Below, in pieces: positions 1-7,292 of a DNA stretch of 17,681 nucleotides. Positions within the stretch are counted from its first letter, which is position 1. Every line of letters starts with the position of its first letter. The notes under the pieces are model-generated. The model was not told the origin of the DNA and searched no databases. It was given only the letters and a program-made list of their open reading frames with translations. A program made the position numbers and the translations under genes. Source of the stretch: Oceanospirillaceae bacterium UBA2001 (GTDB taxonomy: Bacteria > Pseudomonadota > Gammaproteobacteria > Pseudomonadales > Balneatricaceae); NCBI GenBank assembly GCA_002335115.1, contig DDCR01000106.1, forward strand, positions 1 to 17,681. Reading direction: 5' to 3'.

Positions 1-1
1 T

Positions 2-454
<453 letters not shown>

Positions 455-465
455 GAAGCTTTTAT

Positions 466-1335
466 ATGTCGTTAAATCAAGTTTCAGAAATCAAGGTCAG
501 TGGTGGGCGCTTATTGCGCATAGAACATGATTCTAAGGTGTGCCAAGGAGTAATGACTTTTGCAATATTTTTGCCACCACAAGTAAAAACAGGTGCCTCG
601 GTGGCTAAGGGCCCTGCGTTGTATTGGTTATCTGGGCTCACCTGTAATGATGAAAACTTTAGTCAAAAAGCAGGTGCATTTGCTCTTGCTGCGTCCTTGG
701 GGATGGCGATTGTCATGCCAGATACTAGCCCGCGCAATGCCGGCATTGCCAATGAGGATGATGGGTATGATTTAGGAACTGGTGCAGGCTTTTACCTCAA
801 CGCAACGCAAGCGCCTTGGTCAGAGGCTTATAATATGTACAGTTATGTGACAACAGAACTGCCAGACATCATTCAAAGTAACTTTCCTGTAAATGCTAAA
901 GCAGCCATCAGTGGTCATTCAATGGGTGGGCATGGGGCACTCGTTTGTGCCTTAAAAAATCCAGGTCAATATGCCTCAGTCTCAGCCTTTGCTCCCATTA
1001 CATCTCCTTCGCAATGCCCATGGGGTCAAAAGGCCTTTACGGCCTATTTGGGCAATGATTCGGCAGATTGGGTGCCATGGGACAGCAATGAGTTGGTGCA
1101 AAAAAACCACGCTGCAGGTTTGACACCGCAGCCTATGCTGATTGATCAAGGTACGAGTGATCCGTTTCTTACTGAACAGTTGATGCCTCATTTATTCAGT
1201 TCAACCTGCGCCCGCTTGAACATTCCACTGGATTACCGCGAACGGCAAGGCTATGACCATAGCTATTACTACATTAGCAGTTTTATCGACGAGCATTTGC
1301 GCTACCATGCAGCTTACCTTGGTTTAAAGGTTTAA
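466..1335 (+). CDS. fghA: S-formylglutathione hydrolase
   Basis: A 289-residue esterase D-type alpha/beta hydrolase that splits S-formylglutathione into formate and glutathione, completing glutathione-dependent formaldehyde oxidation. The nucleophile elbow GHSMGG puts the catalytic serine at about residue 152; the acid is probably Asp232 in DQGTSDPFL and the histidine His265 in GYDHSYYYIS, as in the E. coli FrmB/YeiG family. YWLSGLTCNDENF near residue 55 and the PDTSPRN stretch are also family hallmarks. The length is normal (usually 275-290). The start at 466 is supported by AGGAAG seven bases upstream, overlapping the dehydrogenase stop. The next gene begins on the base right after this stop codon, so translation is probably coupled. 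Whether it is named fghA, frmB or yeiG is a matter of convention. Confidence 0.95.
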   Translation: MSLNQVSEIKVSGGRLLRIEHDSKVCQGVMTFAIFLPPQVKTGASVAKGPALYWLSGLTCNDENFSQKAGAFALAASLGMAIVMPDTSPRNAGIANEDDGYDLGTGAGFYLNATQAPWSEAYNMYSYVTTELPDIIQSNFPVNAKAAISGHSMGGHGALVCALKNPGQYASVSAFAPITSPSQCPWGQKAFTAYLGNDSADWVPWDSNELVQKNHAAGLTPQPMLIDQGTSDPFLTEQLMPHLFSSTCARLNIPLDYRERQGYDHSYYYISSFIDEHLRYHAAYLGLKV

Positions 1336-1686
1336 ATGATGACAGAAAAAAAACGCCATACCCGTCATGGTCACATGGCAAGAGTTTCTAAGCTAGCTCT
1401 AGGCGACCATGCCTTGCCAGTGCGTTTTATGTATAAAACGATACCAGAACACTCTAATGATACTGGCTGGCGCTTATTTACAGGCTATGAAACAACCGAA
1501 TTTCTAGCGCAGTTTTCTAACCTAGAACCATTCCCTCTTGAGCCTATGTGTCAAGCTGACCCAAGTTTAGATGCCTTGCTGGATCAAAACGCAGGCAGTG
1601 TTTGGGAGCGACTTCCTGATCAACCGTGGCAGCCTGTGCATAATTTTGAGATTCCCGTAGAAGAAGTGGATGTAGTAGTTAATTAA
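1336..1686 (+). CDS. Imm33-like / DUF2185 domain protein
   Basis: A 116-residue protein of the DUF2185 family, whose Pfam domain is also called Imm33-like. The recognisable block runs from about residue 16 to 65: VSKLALGD, then VRFMYKTIPE, then DTGWRLFTGYET and EFL. This matches the family pattern 'VS..(A)L....v.fmyRe.P....DSGWrf.tG.E...fl'. There is no signal peptide and no membrane segment, so it is cytoplasmic. Its ATG abuts the fghA stop with no spacer, and its own stop shares one base with the next start, which makes it an internal operon member. The family name comes from genes found beside polymorphic toxins, but no toxin is present here and many proteobacteria carry such proteins in housekeeping contexts. 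I infer no biochemical function. The family call is good; the role is unknown. Confidence 0.8.
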   Translation: MMTEKKRHTRHGHMARVSKLALGDHALPVRFMYKTIPEHSNDTGWRLFTGYETTEFLAQFSNLEPFPLEPMCQADPSLDALLDQNAGSVWERLPDQPWQPVHNFEIPVEEVDVVVN

Positions 1687-2471
1687 TGCTGCTCCATACG
1701 GATCAATTTAATACACTCGGTGGTATTCCTCTTGTTGTGTTACATGGCCTATTTGGCGCATCAGATAACTGGCGTAGTCAAGCAGCCATATGGTCACTGG
1801 AACGTCCAGTGGTGACTATGGACCTGCGCAATCATGGCTTGTCTGGCCACGATCCCTTTATGGATTATGCAACCATGGCAAAAGATGTAACTGATACTTT
1901 AAATGCCTTGAATTTCGACACAGTAGACCTGTTAGGCCATTCAATGGGTGGCAAAGTGGCCATGCAACTGGCTGTCAAATACCCGCAACGCTTGCGCAGT
2001 ATCTTGGTCGCTGATATTGCCCCTGTGGCTTACGAACCTCGCCATCAAGCAATATTGGCAGGTCTCAAAGCCATTAATCTAGTCACCCTAAAGTCCCGTA
2101 AAGAGGCTTTAAAGGTGCTACTTCAGTACGAACCTGACCAAAGGGTCTGTCAATTTTTACTTAAAGGTCTTTACAAAAACCATGTAGGGGAATTTGCCTT
2201 ACGTTATAACCTTGGTGCAATACAAAATAACTACCCAGCCATTAGTGCAGCACCCACACTTTCTAAGGATGCAAGCATATACAAGGGGCCAGCGTTGGTG
2301 CTTAAGGGAGAAAACTCAGCTTATATATTACCCCAACATAAAGCCTCCTTTGATCAGCTTCTGCCTAATTCCACATTGAAGATCATGGCTAATTGCGGCC
2401 ATTGGCTGCACGCTGAAAAACCAGAGTTATTTAGTCGTTTAGTGTCGCGTTTTTTAAATGGTTTAACCTAA
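1686..2471 (+). CDS. YbfF-like alpha/beta hydrolase (serine esterase)
   Basis: A 261-residue alpha/beta hydrolase resembling E. coli YbfF, an esterase/thioesterase acting on short acyl esters and acyl-CoA in vitro. The oxyanion-hole motif VVLHGLFGASDNW is near the N-terminus, then MDLRNHG, the nucleophile elbow GHSMGG with Ser86, VADIAPVAY carrying the Asp equivalent to the YbfF acid, and CGHWLHAEKP with His239. YbfF enzymes also have a GxNSxY segment, present here as GENSAY. All triad candidates are intact and the length is typical (about 255). The ATG at 1686 uses the last base of the preceding TAA, so termination-reinitiation is likely. It has no signal peptide. The physiological substrate cannot be read from sequence; sharing an operon with S-formylglutathione hydrolase does not show that it acts on a glutathione thioester. 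Confidence 0.85.
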   Translation: MLLHTDQFNTLGGIPLVVLHGLFGASDNWRSQAAIWSLERPVVTMDLRNHGLSGHDPFMDYATMAKDVTDTLNALNFDTVDLLGHSMGGKVAMQLAVKYPQRLRSILVADIAPVAYEPRHQAILAGLKAINLVTLKSRKEALKVLLQYEPDQRVCQFLLKGLYKNHVGEFALRYNLGAIQNNYPAISAAPTLSKDASIYKGPALVLKGENSAYILPQHKASFDQLLPNSTLKIMANCGHWLHAEKPELFSRLVSRFLNGLT

Positions 2472-2474
2472 GGC

Positions 2475-3638
2475 ATGCGTATTCTTTTGCTATCAGCCTA
2501 CGATGCTCAAAGTCACAAATATTGGCGAGAAGGCATGGTCGCGCAGTTCCCTGAGTACGATTGGACTCAATTAGCGTTGCCTGGGCATCATTTTAGCTGG
2601 CGTATTCGGAGTAATAGTTTGCAATGGGCGTTGAGTGAACGAGCCACTTTAGACCAGCCCTATGACTTAATTATAGCCACATCAATGGTGGACTTTGCCT
2701 CTCTCAAAGGGTTTGTGCCTAACTTGGCTAACATACCTTCGATCCTATACTTTCATGAAAATCAATTTATTTACCCCCCCAGTCAGTTAACAAAAAAGCC
2801 CTTTTTAGATCCGAAACTTGTGACCTTATATGCAGCTTTAGCAGCTGATCAATTAGTGTTCAATAGTTGCTATAACCAACAAACTTTTATCACTGGGGTG
2901 AGGGCTTTACTCAAACAAGTGCCCGCAAAGCTTCCTGTTGATTTGGCGCAGTTATTTGAGGAAAAAAGCTCAGTTCTTCCGGTGCCACTTAAGTCTCTAA
3001 ATGTCTGCGACTACACGGGTGTTAATGGATCTGCACTGTGGCCAAAAAGGGTGAATAAGGCATGCTTAAGGTTAGTTTGGGCAGCGCGCTGGGAGTATGA
3101 TAAAGGCCCACACTTATTGTTGGCGATACTGCGCCAATTAAAACAACGAAAGGTGGATTTCAAATTATGCATACTGGGGCAAGTGTTTCGTAAGCAGCCT
3201 CTCGCATTTGACTCTATAAAGACTGAATTTAGCTCGGAGTTAGTCCAATTTGGGTTTGCCAAATCACGTCACCAATACCTGTCTTGGTTAGCTGGAGGGG
3301 ACATTATATTGTCTACGGCATTACATGAGTTTCAAGGCCTAGCAGTTCAAGAAGCGGTGCAATTGGGGTGTATGCCAGTGTTACCCAATAGACTTGTCTA
3401 CCCTCAAATTTTTGCGTCACATTATCTTTATGACTCTTTTCCAAATAACCATGAAAAAGAGTCCATAGCTGCTGCAGACTTGATCCAAGAGTTTCCATTG
3501 CGGTCACTAAAAAATGACAGTGCGCTAGCCTTTGTGCAGCAATTGCTTTGGCCCAATATAAAGGTCAAATACCAACAATTGTTGGATTTTCATACCCTGC
3601 CTAATAGTTTGTCTAATACCTTGCCTAAAGACAGTTAA
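2475..3638 (+). CDS. GT4-family glycosyltransferase with DUF3524/QTMAN-type N-terminal domain
   Basis: A 387-residue GT-B glycosyltransferase. The N-terminal domain (about 1-165) has the DUF3524 signature: MRILLLSAYDAQSHKYWREG, LPGHHFSWRIR, IATSMVDFASLKG and YFHENQFIYP. This is the domain of human GTDC1 (QTMAN), which adds mannose to queuosine in tRNA-Asp. The C-terminal half looks like a GT4 nucleotide-sugar domain, with WAARWEYDKGP, ILGQVF and HEFQGLAVQEAVQLGCMPV, whose spaced glutamates match the GT4 E-x7-E motif. There is no membrane segment, as expected for a cytosolic enzyme. The gene starts three bases after the esterase stop with AAGG immediately upstream. The family is clear. Donor and acceptor are unproven: a queuosine-tRNA acceptor is inferred from the human homologue only, and no queuosine-synthesis gene is visible here. 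Confidence 0.85.
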   Translation: MRILLLSAYDAQSHKYWREGMVAQFPEYDWTQLALPGHHFSWRIRSNSLQWALSERATLDQPYDLIIATSMVDFASLKGFVPNLANIPSILYFHENQFIYPPSQLTKKPFLDPKLVTLYAALAADQLVFNSCYNQQTFITGVRALLKQVPAKLPVDLAQLFEEKSSVLPVPLKSLNVCDYTGVNGSALWPKRVNKACLRLVWAARWEYDKGPHLLLAILRQLKQRKVDFKLCILGQVFRKQPLAFDSIKTEFSSELVQFGFAKSRHQYLSWLAGGDIILSTALHEFQGLAVQEAVQLGCMPVLPNRLVYPQIFASHYLYDSFPNNHEKESIAAADLIQEFPLRSLKNDSALAFVQQLLWPNIKVKYQQLLDFHTLPNSLSNTLPKDS

Positions 3639-3776
3639 AAAGCCAAATATCGATTGCTCTTTGTGGGGTTTAGCCAAAGCCATGTAAAATAAGAGAGTTA
3701 CTCACATCCCTAGGACGAAGCGTGTTAAAGTTAGTCACCGATGCTGTTTAATTATAGTCTTTGAGCCCACAACACC

Positions 3777-3956
3777 ATGACCCGAGCGAAAAAGAAAATG
3801 CCCGCCGTAGCTGGGGTAACTTTTAGTCCCAACAAGAAGAAAGCAGCTGTGGCTAAAAGCTTTTCTTCTTCAAGTTATCAAACGCGCAAACAAAAAGGCT
3901 TAGCCACTAAAAAGAAACAAAAATCTGTGTTTCAGCAACACCAAGACGAGAGTTAA
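3777..3956 (+). CDS. Small lysine-rich basic protein (59 residues)
   Basis: A short frame of 59 codons, beginning MTRAKKKMPAVAG and ending VFQQHQDES. About one residue in five is lysine, in clusters (AKKK, NKKKAA, TKKKQK), with several serines and almost no acidic residues until the last three positions. There is no membrane segment and I recognise no domain. Support for coding is contextual: it ends three bases before the DUF599 start, the likely ribosome binding site of that gene (GAGAG, 3948-3952) lies in its last codons, and an in-frame TGA at 3762 limits the start to this ATG. Its own Shine-Dalgarno sequence is weak (GAG about 11 bases upstream). It could bind nucleic acid or ribosomes by charge alone; that is a guess. 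It could also be a non-functional frame in the DUF599 leader. Confidence 0.6.
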   Translation: MTRAKKKMPAVAGVTFSPNKKKAAVAKSFSSSSYQTRKQKGLATKKKQKSVFQQHQDES

Positions 3957-3959
3957 GTA

Positions 3960-4724
3960 ATGGAGTCTTTGATCATTTATATGATGGCAGTAATGTCAGA
4001 ACAAGGTTGGAATATCTTGTCATTAACCTGGTTTGTGATTGCCGTGCAAGGTTACCAAAGCTACGCCATCCGTGCTTCTAGGCGCAAAGATTCCTTGGCA
4101 GGGGTGTTGCATGCGTATCGGCAGCGCTGGATGATGCGTATGATTGGCCGTGACATGCGCATTTCAGATATCGGTGCTGTGGCCAATTTAGAGCGTTATG
4201 TTACCTTGTTTGCATCGTCTAGTTTGCTTGTTTTAGCCGGTCTTGTGACTTTGGTGGGTTATACTGATGATGTAGTGCATATCGGTGGTGGTATTCCTTT
4301 TTTACCTCCCCAGTCGTCCTTAGAATGGCAGTTCAAATTGTTCGTTCTAATTCTCATCTTTGTGTATGCTTTTTTTAAGTTTACATGGAGCTTAAGGCAA
4401 TATGGATTTGCCACAGTAATGATTTCTAGCGCCCCTGTTGTGTATGGTGATATTGCTGATAATAAAGACCTGATGGACCATGTGAATCGCTCTGCTAAGA
4501 TTTTATCCATGGCTGCAAACAACTTTAATTTTGGTTTGCGCGCATATTATTATAGCCTTGCGGTGTTGACTTGGTCTATTCACCCGCTAGTGTTTATGAT
4601 CACAACTTGTGTGGTCGTGTATATCCTCTACAGTCGAGAATTTAACTCAAGTTCTTTAGCCGAACTAAAGGGCAGCAACGATTCAAAGAACCGAAAAACA
4701 ATCGTCGACTACCACATTATTTAG
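3960..4724 (+). CDS. DUF599 family inner-membrane protein
   Basis: A 254-residue integral membrane protein of the DUF599 family. Four hydrophobic segments are visible: about residues 15-35, 80-102, 123-145 and 203-228. Family-like features include YQSYAIRASRRK after the first helix, the basic loop HAYRQRWMMRMIGRDMRISDI, and AKILSMAANNFNFGLRAYYYSLA before the last helix. The start at 3960 has GAGAG seven bases upstream, inside the preceding small gene, so the two are probably co-translated. The function of DUF599 proteins is unknown to me and no catalytic or transport motif stands out. The C-terminal 25 residues are polar and likely cytoplasmic. The next gene is htpG, separated by more than 300 bases and served by its own promoter. 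Confidence 0.85.
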   Translation: MESLIIYMMAVMSEQGWNILSLTWFVIAVQGYQSYAIRASRRKDSLAGVLHAYRQRWMMRMIGRDMRISDIGAVANLERYVTLFASSSLLVLAGLVTLVGYTDDVVHIGGGIPFLPPQSSLEWQFKLFVLILIFVYAFFKFTWSLRQYGFATVMISSAPVVYGDIADNKDLMDHVNRSAKILSMAANNFNFGLRAYYYSLAVLTWSIHPLVFMITTCVVVYILYSREFNSSSLAELKGSNDSKNRKTIVDYHII

Positions 4725-4962
4725 CTTCCCTTGAGTCTGATAAGGATCCCACGTAGGCCCTTATTATGGTGCTCACAGGCGCTATTTTGTTAGTTGAAGA
4801 ATCAGTTTATCAGCACCGGCATACGCCATTTATTGGTAGTTGCAAAAATCTTTTTTAGAACAAGGATAGCTAACTCTTGTAGTAAATTATTGAGTTTGCT
4901 GCACGAGTTGCTGCTGGAATTCAAGTTTTATTAGCGGAAGAGGGATAAAGCTGCTTAGATGG
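4725..4962. other. Gene-free spacer between DUF599 gene and htpG promoter
   Basis: No credible gene was seen on either strand. There is a weak hairpin possibility close to the DUF599 stop: ATAAGG at 4740-4745 against CCTTAT at 4759-4764. It is not followed by a T-run, so it is not called a terminator. A 30-codon ATG frame at 4766-4858 lacks a ribosome binding site. The stretch is AT-rich and otherwise featureless up to the sigma-32 promoter. Confidence 0.5.
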
Positions 4963-4990
4963 CTTGAAATTGGTTCAGCCAACCCCATCA
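4963..4990 (+). promoter_or_regulatory. Sigma-32 (heat-shock) promoter of htpG
   Basis: CTTGAAA at 4963-4969, a 13-base spacer, and CCCCATCA at 4983-4990 match the RpoH consensus (CTTGAAA, 13-15 bases, CCCCATnT) at nearly every conserved position. Transcription would start near 4997, leaving a leader of about 60 bases before the htpG ATG. No comparable sigma-70 promoter stands out nearby, so htpG expression is probably mostly heat-shock driven. Confidence 0.88.
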
Positions 4991-5056
4991 TTGATGCCAT
5001 AACGATTATCCTTTTATTATCAGCACAGCCCAAGATTGACGGAGAAACAAGGCCCC

Positions 5057-6958
5057 ATGAGCACTACGACTAAAACTGAAACTTTAGGTTTTCAAACAGA
5101 AGTTAAACAACTGTTACATTTAATGATTCATTCTTTGTATAGCAACAAGGAAATTTTCCTCCGCGAATTAATTTCTAACGCGTCTGACGCGGCAGATAAG
5201 ATGCGCTTTGCTGCAGTGTCAGACGGCAGTCTGTACGGTGATGACAGCGAACTTGCGATTCACATCAAGTTTGATAAAGAAGCCAATACATTGAGCATAA
5301 GTGATAACGGCATTGGCATGAACCGTGCTGATGTTATCGATCATTTAGGCACTATTGCAAAATCTGGCACGTCTGAATTTTTACAAAACTTAACCGGTGA
5401 TCAACAAAAAGACTCTCAATTGATTGGTCAATTTGGTGTGGGTTTTTACTCATCCTTCATCGTCGCTGATGAAGTGGAAGTGATCACCCGTAAAGCGGGC
5501 TCAAAAACCTCTGAAGGCGTCCACTGGCGTTCAAAAGGGGAGGGTGAGTTTGATATTTCAAAGGTTAAGAAAACGGGACGTGGTACGGAAATTATCCTCC
5601 ACCTCAAAGCGGATGAAAAGGAATTTGCTGAAGGCTTTCGTCTACGCAGTTTAGTGCGCAAGTATTCAGACCATATTTCTATCCCTGTCATTATGATGAA
5701 AGAACATTATGGTGAAGATGCGGACAAACAAGAGCCAGAGGAAGAAACAGTCAACTCAGCCACTGCTCTTTGGACTAAATCGCGCTCAGAAGTTAAAGAT
5801 GAAGAGTACCATGAGTTTTATAAACACGTATCACACGACTTTCAAGAACCTTTGTCATGGGCACACAACAAGGTAGAAGGTAAACTTGAGTATACAAGTT
5901 TGCTATACATACCTTCCAAAGCGCCTATGGATATGTGGCAGCGTGAAGCCACTCGTGGATTGAAACTCTACGTACAGCGTGTATTTATTATGGATGAAGC
6001 GGAACAGTTCTTGCCTATGTACTTGCGCTTCATTAAAGGCGTAGTCGATAGTAATGACTTGTCTCTTAACGTTTCTCGTGAGATTTTACAAAAAGACCCA
6101 GTTATTGATTCAATGCGGTCTGCCCTAACCAAGCGCGTGCTTGATGTGCTAGAAAAAATGTCAAAGAAGCAGCCTGAGCAATACGCTAACTTTTGGAAAG
6201 AGTTTGGTCAGGTTATGAAAGAAGGACCTGCAGAAGACCACAACAACAAAGAAAAAATTGCTAACTTGTTGCGCTTTTCGTCTAGCAATGATGACAAGAC
6301 GGATCAAATCCATAGCTTGGCGCAGTACAAAACCCGCATGCAAGAGGGTCAAGATAAAATCTTCTATGTGGTTGCTGATAACCATAATACGGCGAAGAAT
6401 AGCCCGCACTTAGAAATCTTCCGCAAGAAAGGTATCGAAGTTCTATTGCTTTCCGAACGTGTTGATGAATGGTTAATGTCGCACATGATGGAGTTTGATG
6501 GTACCCAGTTACAAGACGTAGCTAAAGGTGCTTTAGATCTTGGTGAGGTAGAGGACGAAGCCGAAAAGAAAGAACAGGAAGAGCAAGCTAAACAGTATGA
6601 AGGTTTAGTGGAGCGAGTGAAGGCCTTATTAGAAGAACAAGTGGAAACAGTGCGTATTACCCATCGCTTAACTGATTCGCCAGCCTGCCTAGTGGTTGGT
6701 GAAGATGACATGGGGCTGCAAATGCGTCGTATTATGGAAGCTGCAGGTCAAGCTATGCCATCTACCAAACCCACCTTTGAACTTAACCCAGAGCATCCAC
6801 TGGTCGCTAAGCTCAACGACGAATCTGATGAGGACCGTTTTAGTGAGTTGACTCGAGTATTATTTGACCAAGCTCAATTGGCTGAGGGCGGGCAGTTGGA
6901 AGACCCGGCAGCCTATGTGTCTCGTCTTAACAAATTGTTATTGGAACTGAGTGCCTAA
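5057..6958 (+). CDS. htpG: Molecular chaperone HtpG (bacterial Hsp90)
   Basis: The bacterial Hsp90, a cytosolic homodimeric ATP-driven chaperone. The GHKL ATPase domain spans about residues 1-230, with [13 protein letters not shown] (catalytic Glu37, Asn41), SDNGIGM (nucleotide-binding Asp83), [12 protein letters not shown] and [11 protein letters not shown]. The middle domain follows ([36 protein letters not shown]), then the C-terminal dimerisation domain ([26 protein letters not shown]). The protein is 633 residues from ATG 5057, near E. coli's 624. A TTG at 5036 would add seven residues but has no ribosome binding site. ATG 5057 has AAGG four bases and GGAG twelve bases upstream, and gives the usual N-terminus [17 protein letters not shown]. 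It is a single-gene unit between a sigma-32 promoter and a rho-independent terminator. Confidence 0.97.
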   Translation: MSTTTKTETLGFQTEVKQLLHLMIHSLYSNKEIFLRELISNASDAADKMRFAAVSDGSLYGDDSELAIHIKFDKEANTLSISDNGIGMNRADVIDHLGTIAKSGTSEFLQNLTGDQQKDSQLIGQFGVGFYSSFIVADEVEVITRKAGSKTSEGVHWRSKGEGEFDISKVKKTGRGTEIILHLKADEKEFAEGFRLRSLVRKYSDHISIPVIMMKEHYGEDADKQEPEEETVNSATALWTKSRSEVKDEEYHEFYKHVSHDFQEPLSWAHNKVEGKLEYTSLLYIPSKAPMDMWQREATRGLKLYVQRVFIMDEAEQFLPMYLRFIKGVVDSNDLSLNVSREILQKDPVIDSMRSALTKRVLDVLEKMSKKQPEQYANFWKEFGQVMKEGPAEDHNNKEKIANLLRFSSSNDDKTDQIHSLAQYKTRMQEGQDKIFYVVADNHNTAKNSPHLEIFRKKGIEVLLLSERVDEWLMSHMMEFDGTQLQDVAKGALDLGEVEDEAEKKEQEEQAKQYEGLVERVKALLEEQVETVRITHRLTDSPACLVVGEDDMGLQMRRIMEAAGQAMPSTKPTFELNPEHPLVAKLNDESDEDRFSELTRVLFDQAQLAEGGQLEDPAAYVSRLNKLLLELSA

Positions 6959-6978
6959 CTGGGATCCACTGGTTGATA

Positions 6979-7014
6979 AAGCCCTCGCTTAGCTTTGCTA
7001 GTGAGGGCTTTTTT
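6979..7014 (+). terminator. Rho-independent terminator of htpG
   Basis: AAGCCCTCGCT (6979-6989) pairs with AGTGAGGGCTT (7000-7010) through an 11-base stem with one G-T pair and a 10-base loop. A T-run follows (7009-7014). It lies about 20 bases after the htpG stop. Confidence 0.92.
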
Positions 7015-7292
7015 ATGGTTTGAATATAAGCCCTTAAGATGAGCTCATTGTTATAAACCTAGCCCTCAACCTAGCCCTCAACCTAGCCATTAGCTCACTT
7101 TTAACACATTATCTTTTTTAAACTTAACGAGTCATCTGGCTAGAGCAACCTGCAAGGGTCACTGTAAAAGCTTTGATGAAGTGCATGAGCAGGTGACTTA
7201 GTGTGCCGTTAGATTAACAACTTGGTCAGCAAGTTGATAGACTAAACTTTATATGAAGCTATGGGCTTTTTAAAACCATTGGAGACGAGTCA
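7015..7292. other. Gene-free spacer upstream of the FAD-linked dehydrogenase
   Basis: No gene was recognised on either strand. It contains a short 12-base tandem repeat (listed separately) and, at its end, the GGAG ribosome binding site (7281-7284) of the next gene. A promoter must lie here because the htpG terminator closes the preceding unit, but no pair of boxes is convincing. The best weak candidate is TTGGTC (7222-7227) with TAAACT (7243-7248) at a short 15-base spacing. Confidence 0.5.
7056..7088. repeat. 12-bp tandem repeat, 2.75 copies
   Basis: The unit AACCTAGCCCTC occurs twice exactly (7056-7067, 7068-7079) and a third copy continues for nine bases (7080-7088) before diverging. It lies about 40 bases past the htpG terminator in non-coding DNA. 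It contains CTAG in each unit but has no inverted symmetry that would suggest an operator array. Confidence 0.85.

Noticed and set aside
1336..1686. A toxin-immunity module suggested by the Imm33-like domain.
   Set aside because: There is no toxin, secretion or Rhs/CdiA-like gene nearby; the gene sits in a metabolic operon.
4766..4858. A 30-codon ATG frame in the spacer before htpG.
   Set aside because: It has no ribosome binding site, no recognisable composition and no neighbour spacing that suggests translation.
5036..5056. TTG at 5036 as an earlier htpG start adding seven residues.
   Set aside because: There is no ribosome binding site before it, and the ATG at 5057 gives the standard HtpG N-terminus.
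6364..6711. A 115-codon antisense frame inside htpG.
   Set aside because: It is a serine-rich shadow of the htpG frame, with no ribosome binding site or domain; htpG is unambiguous there.
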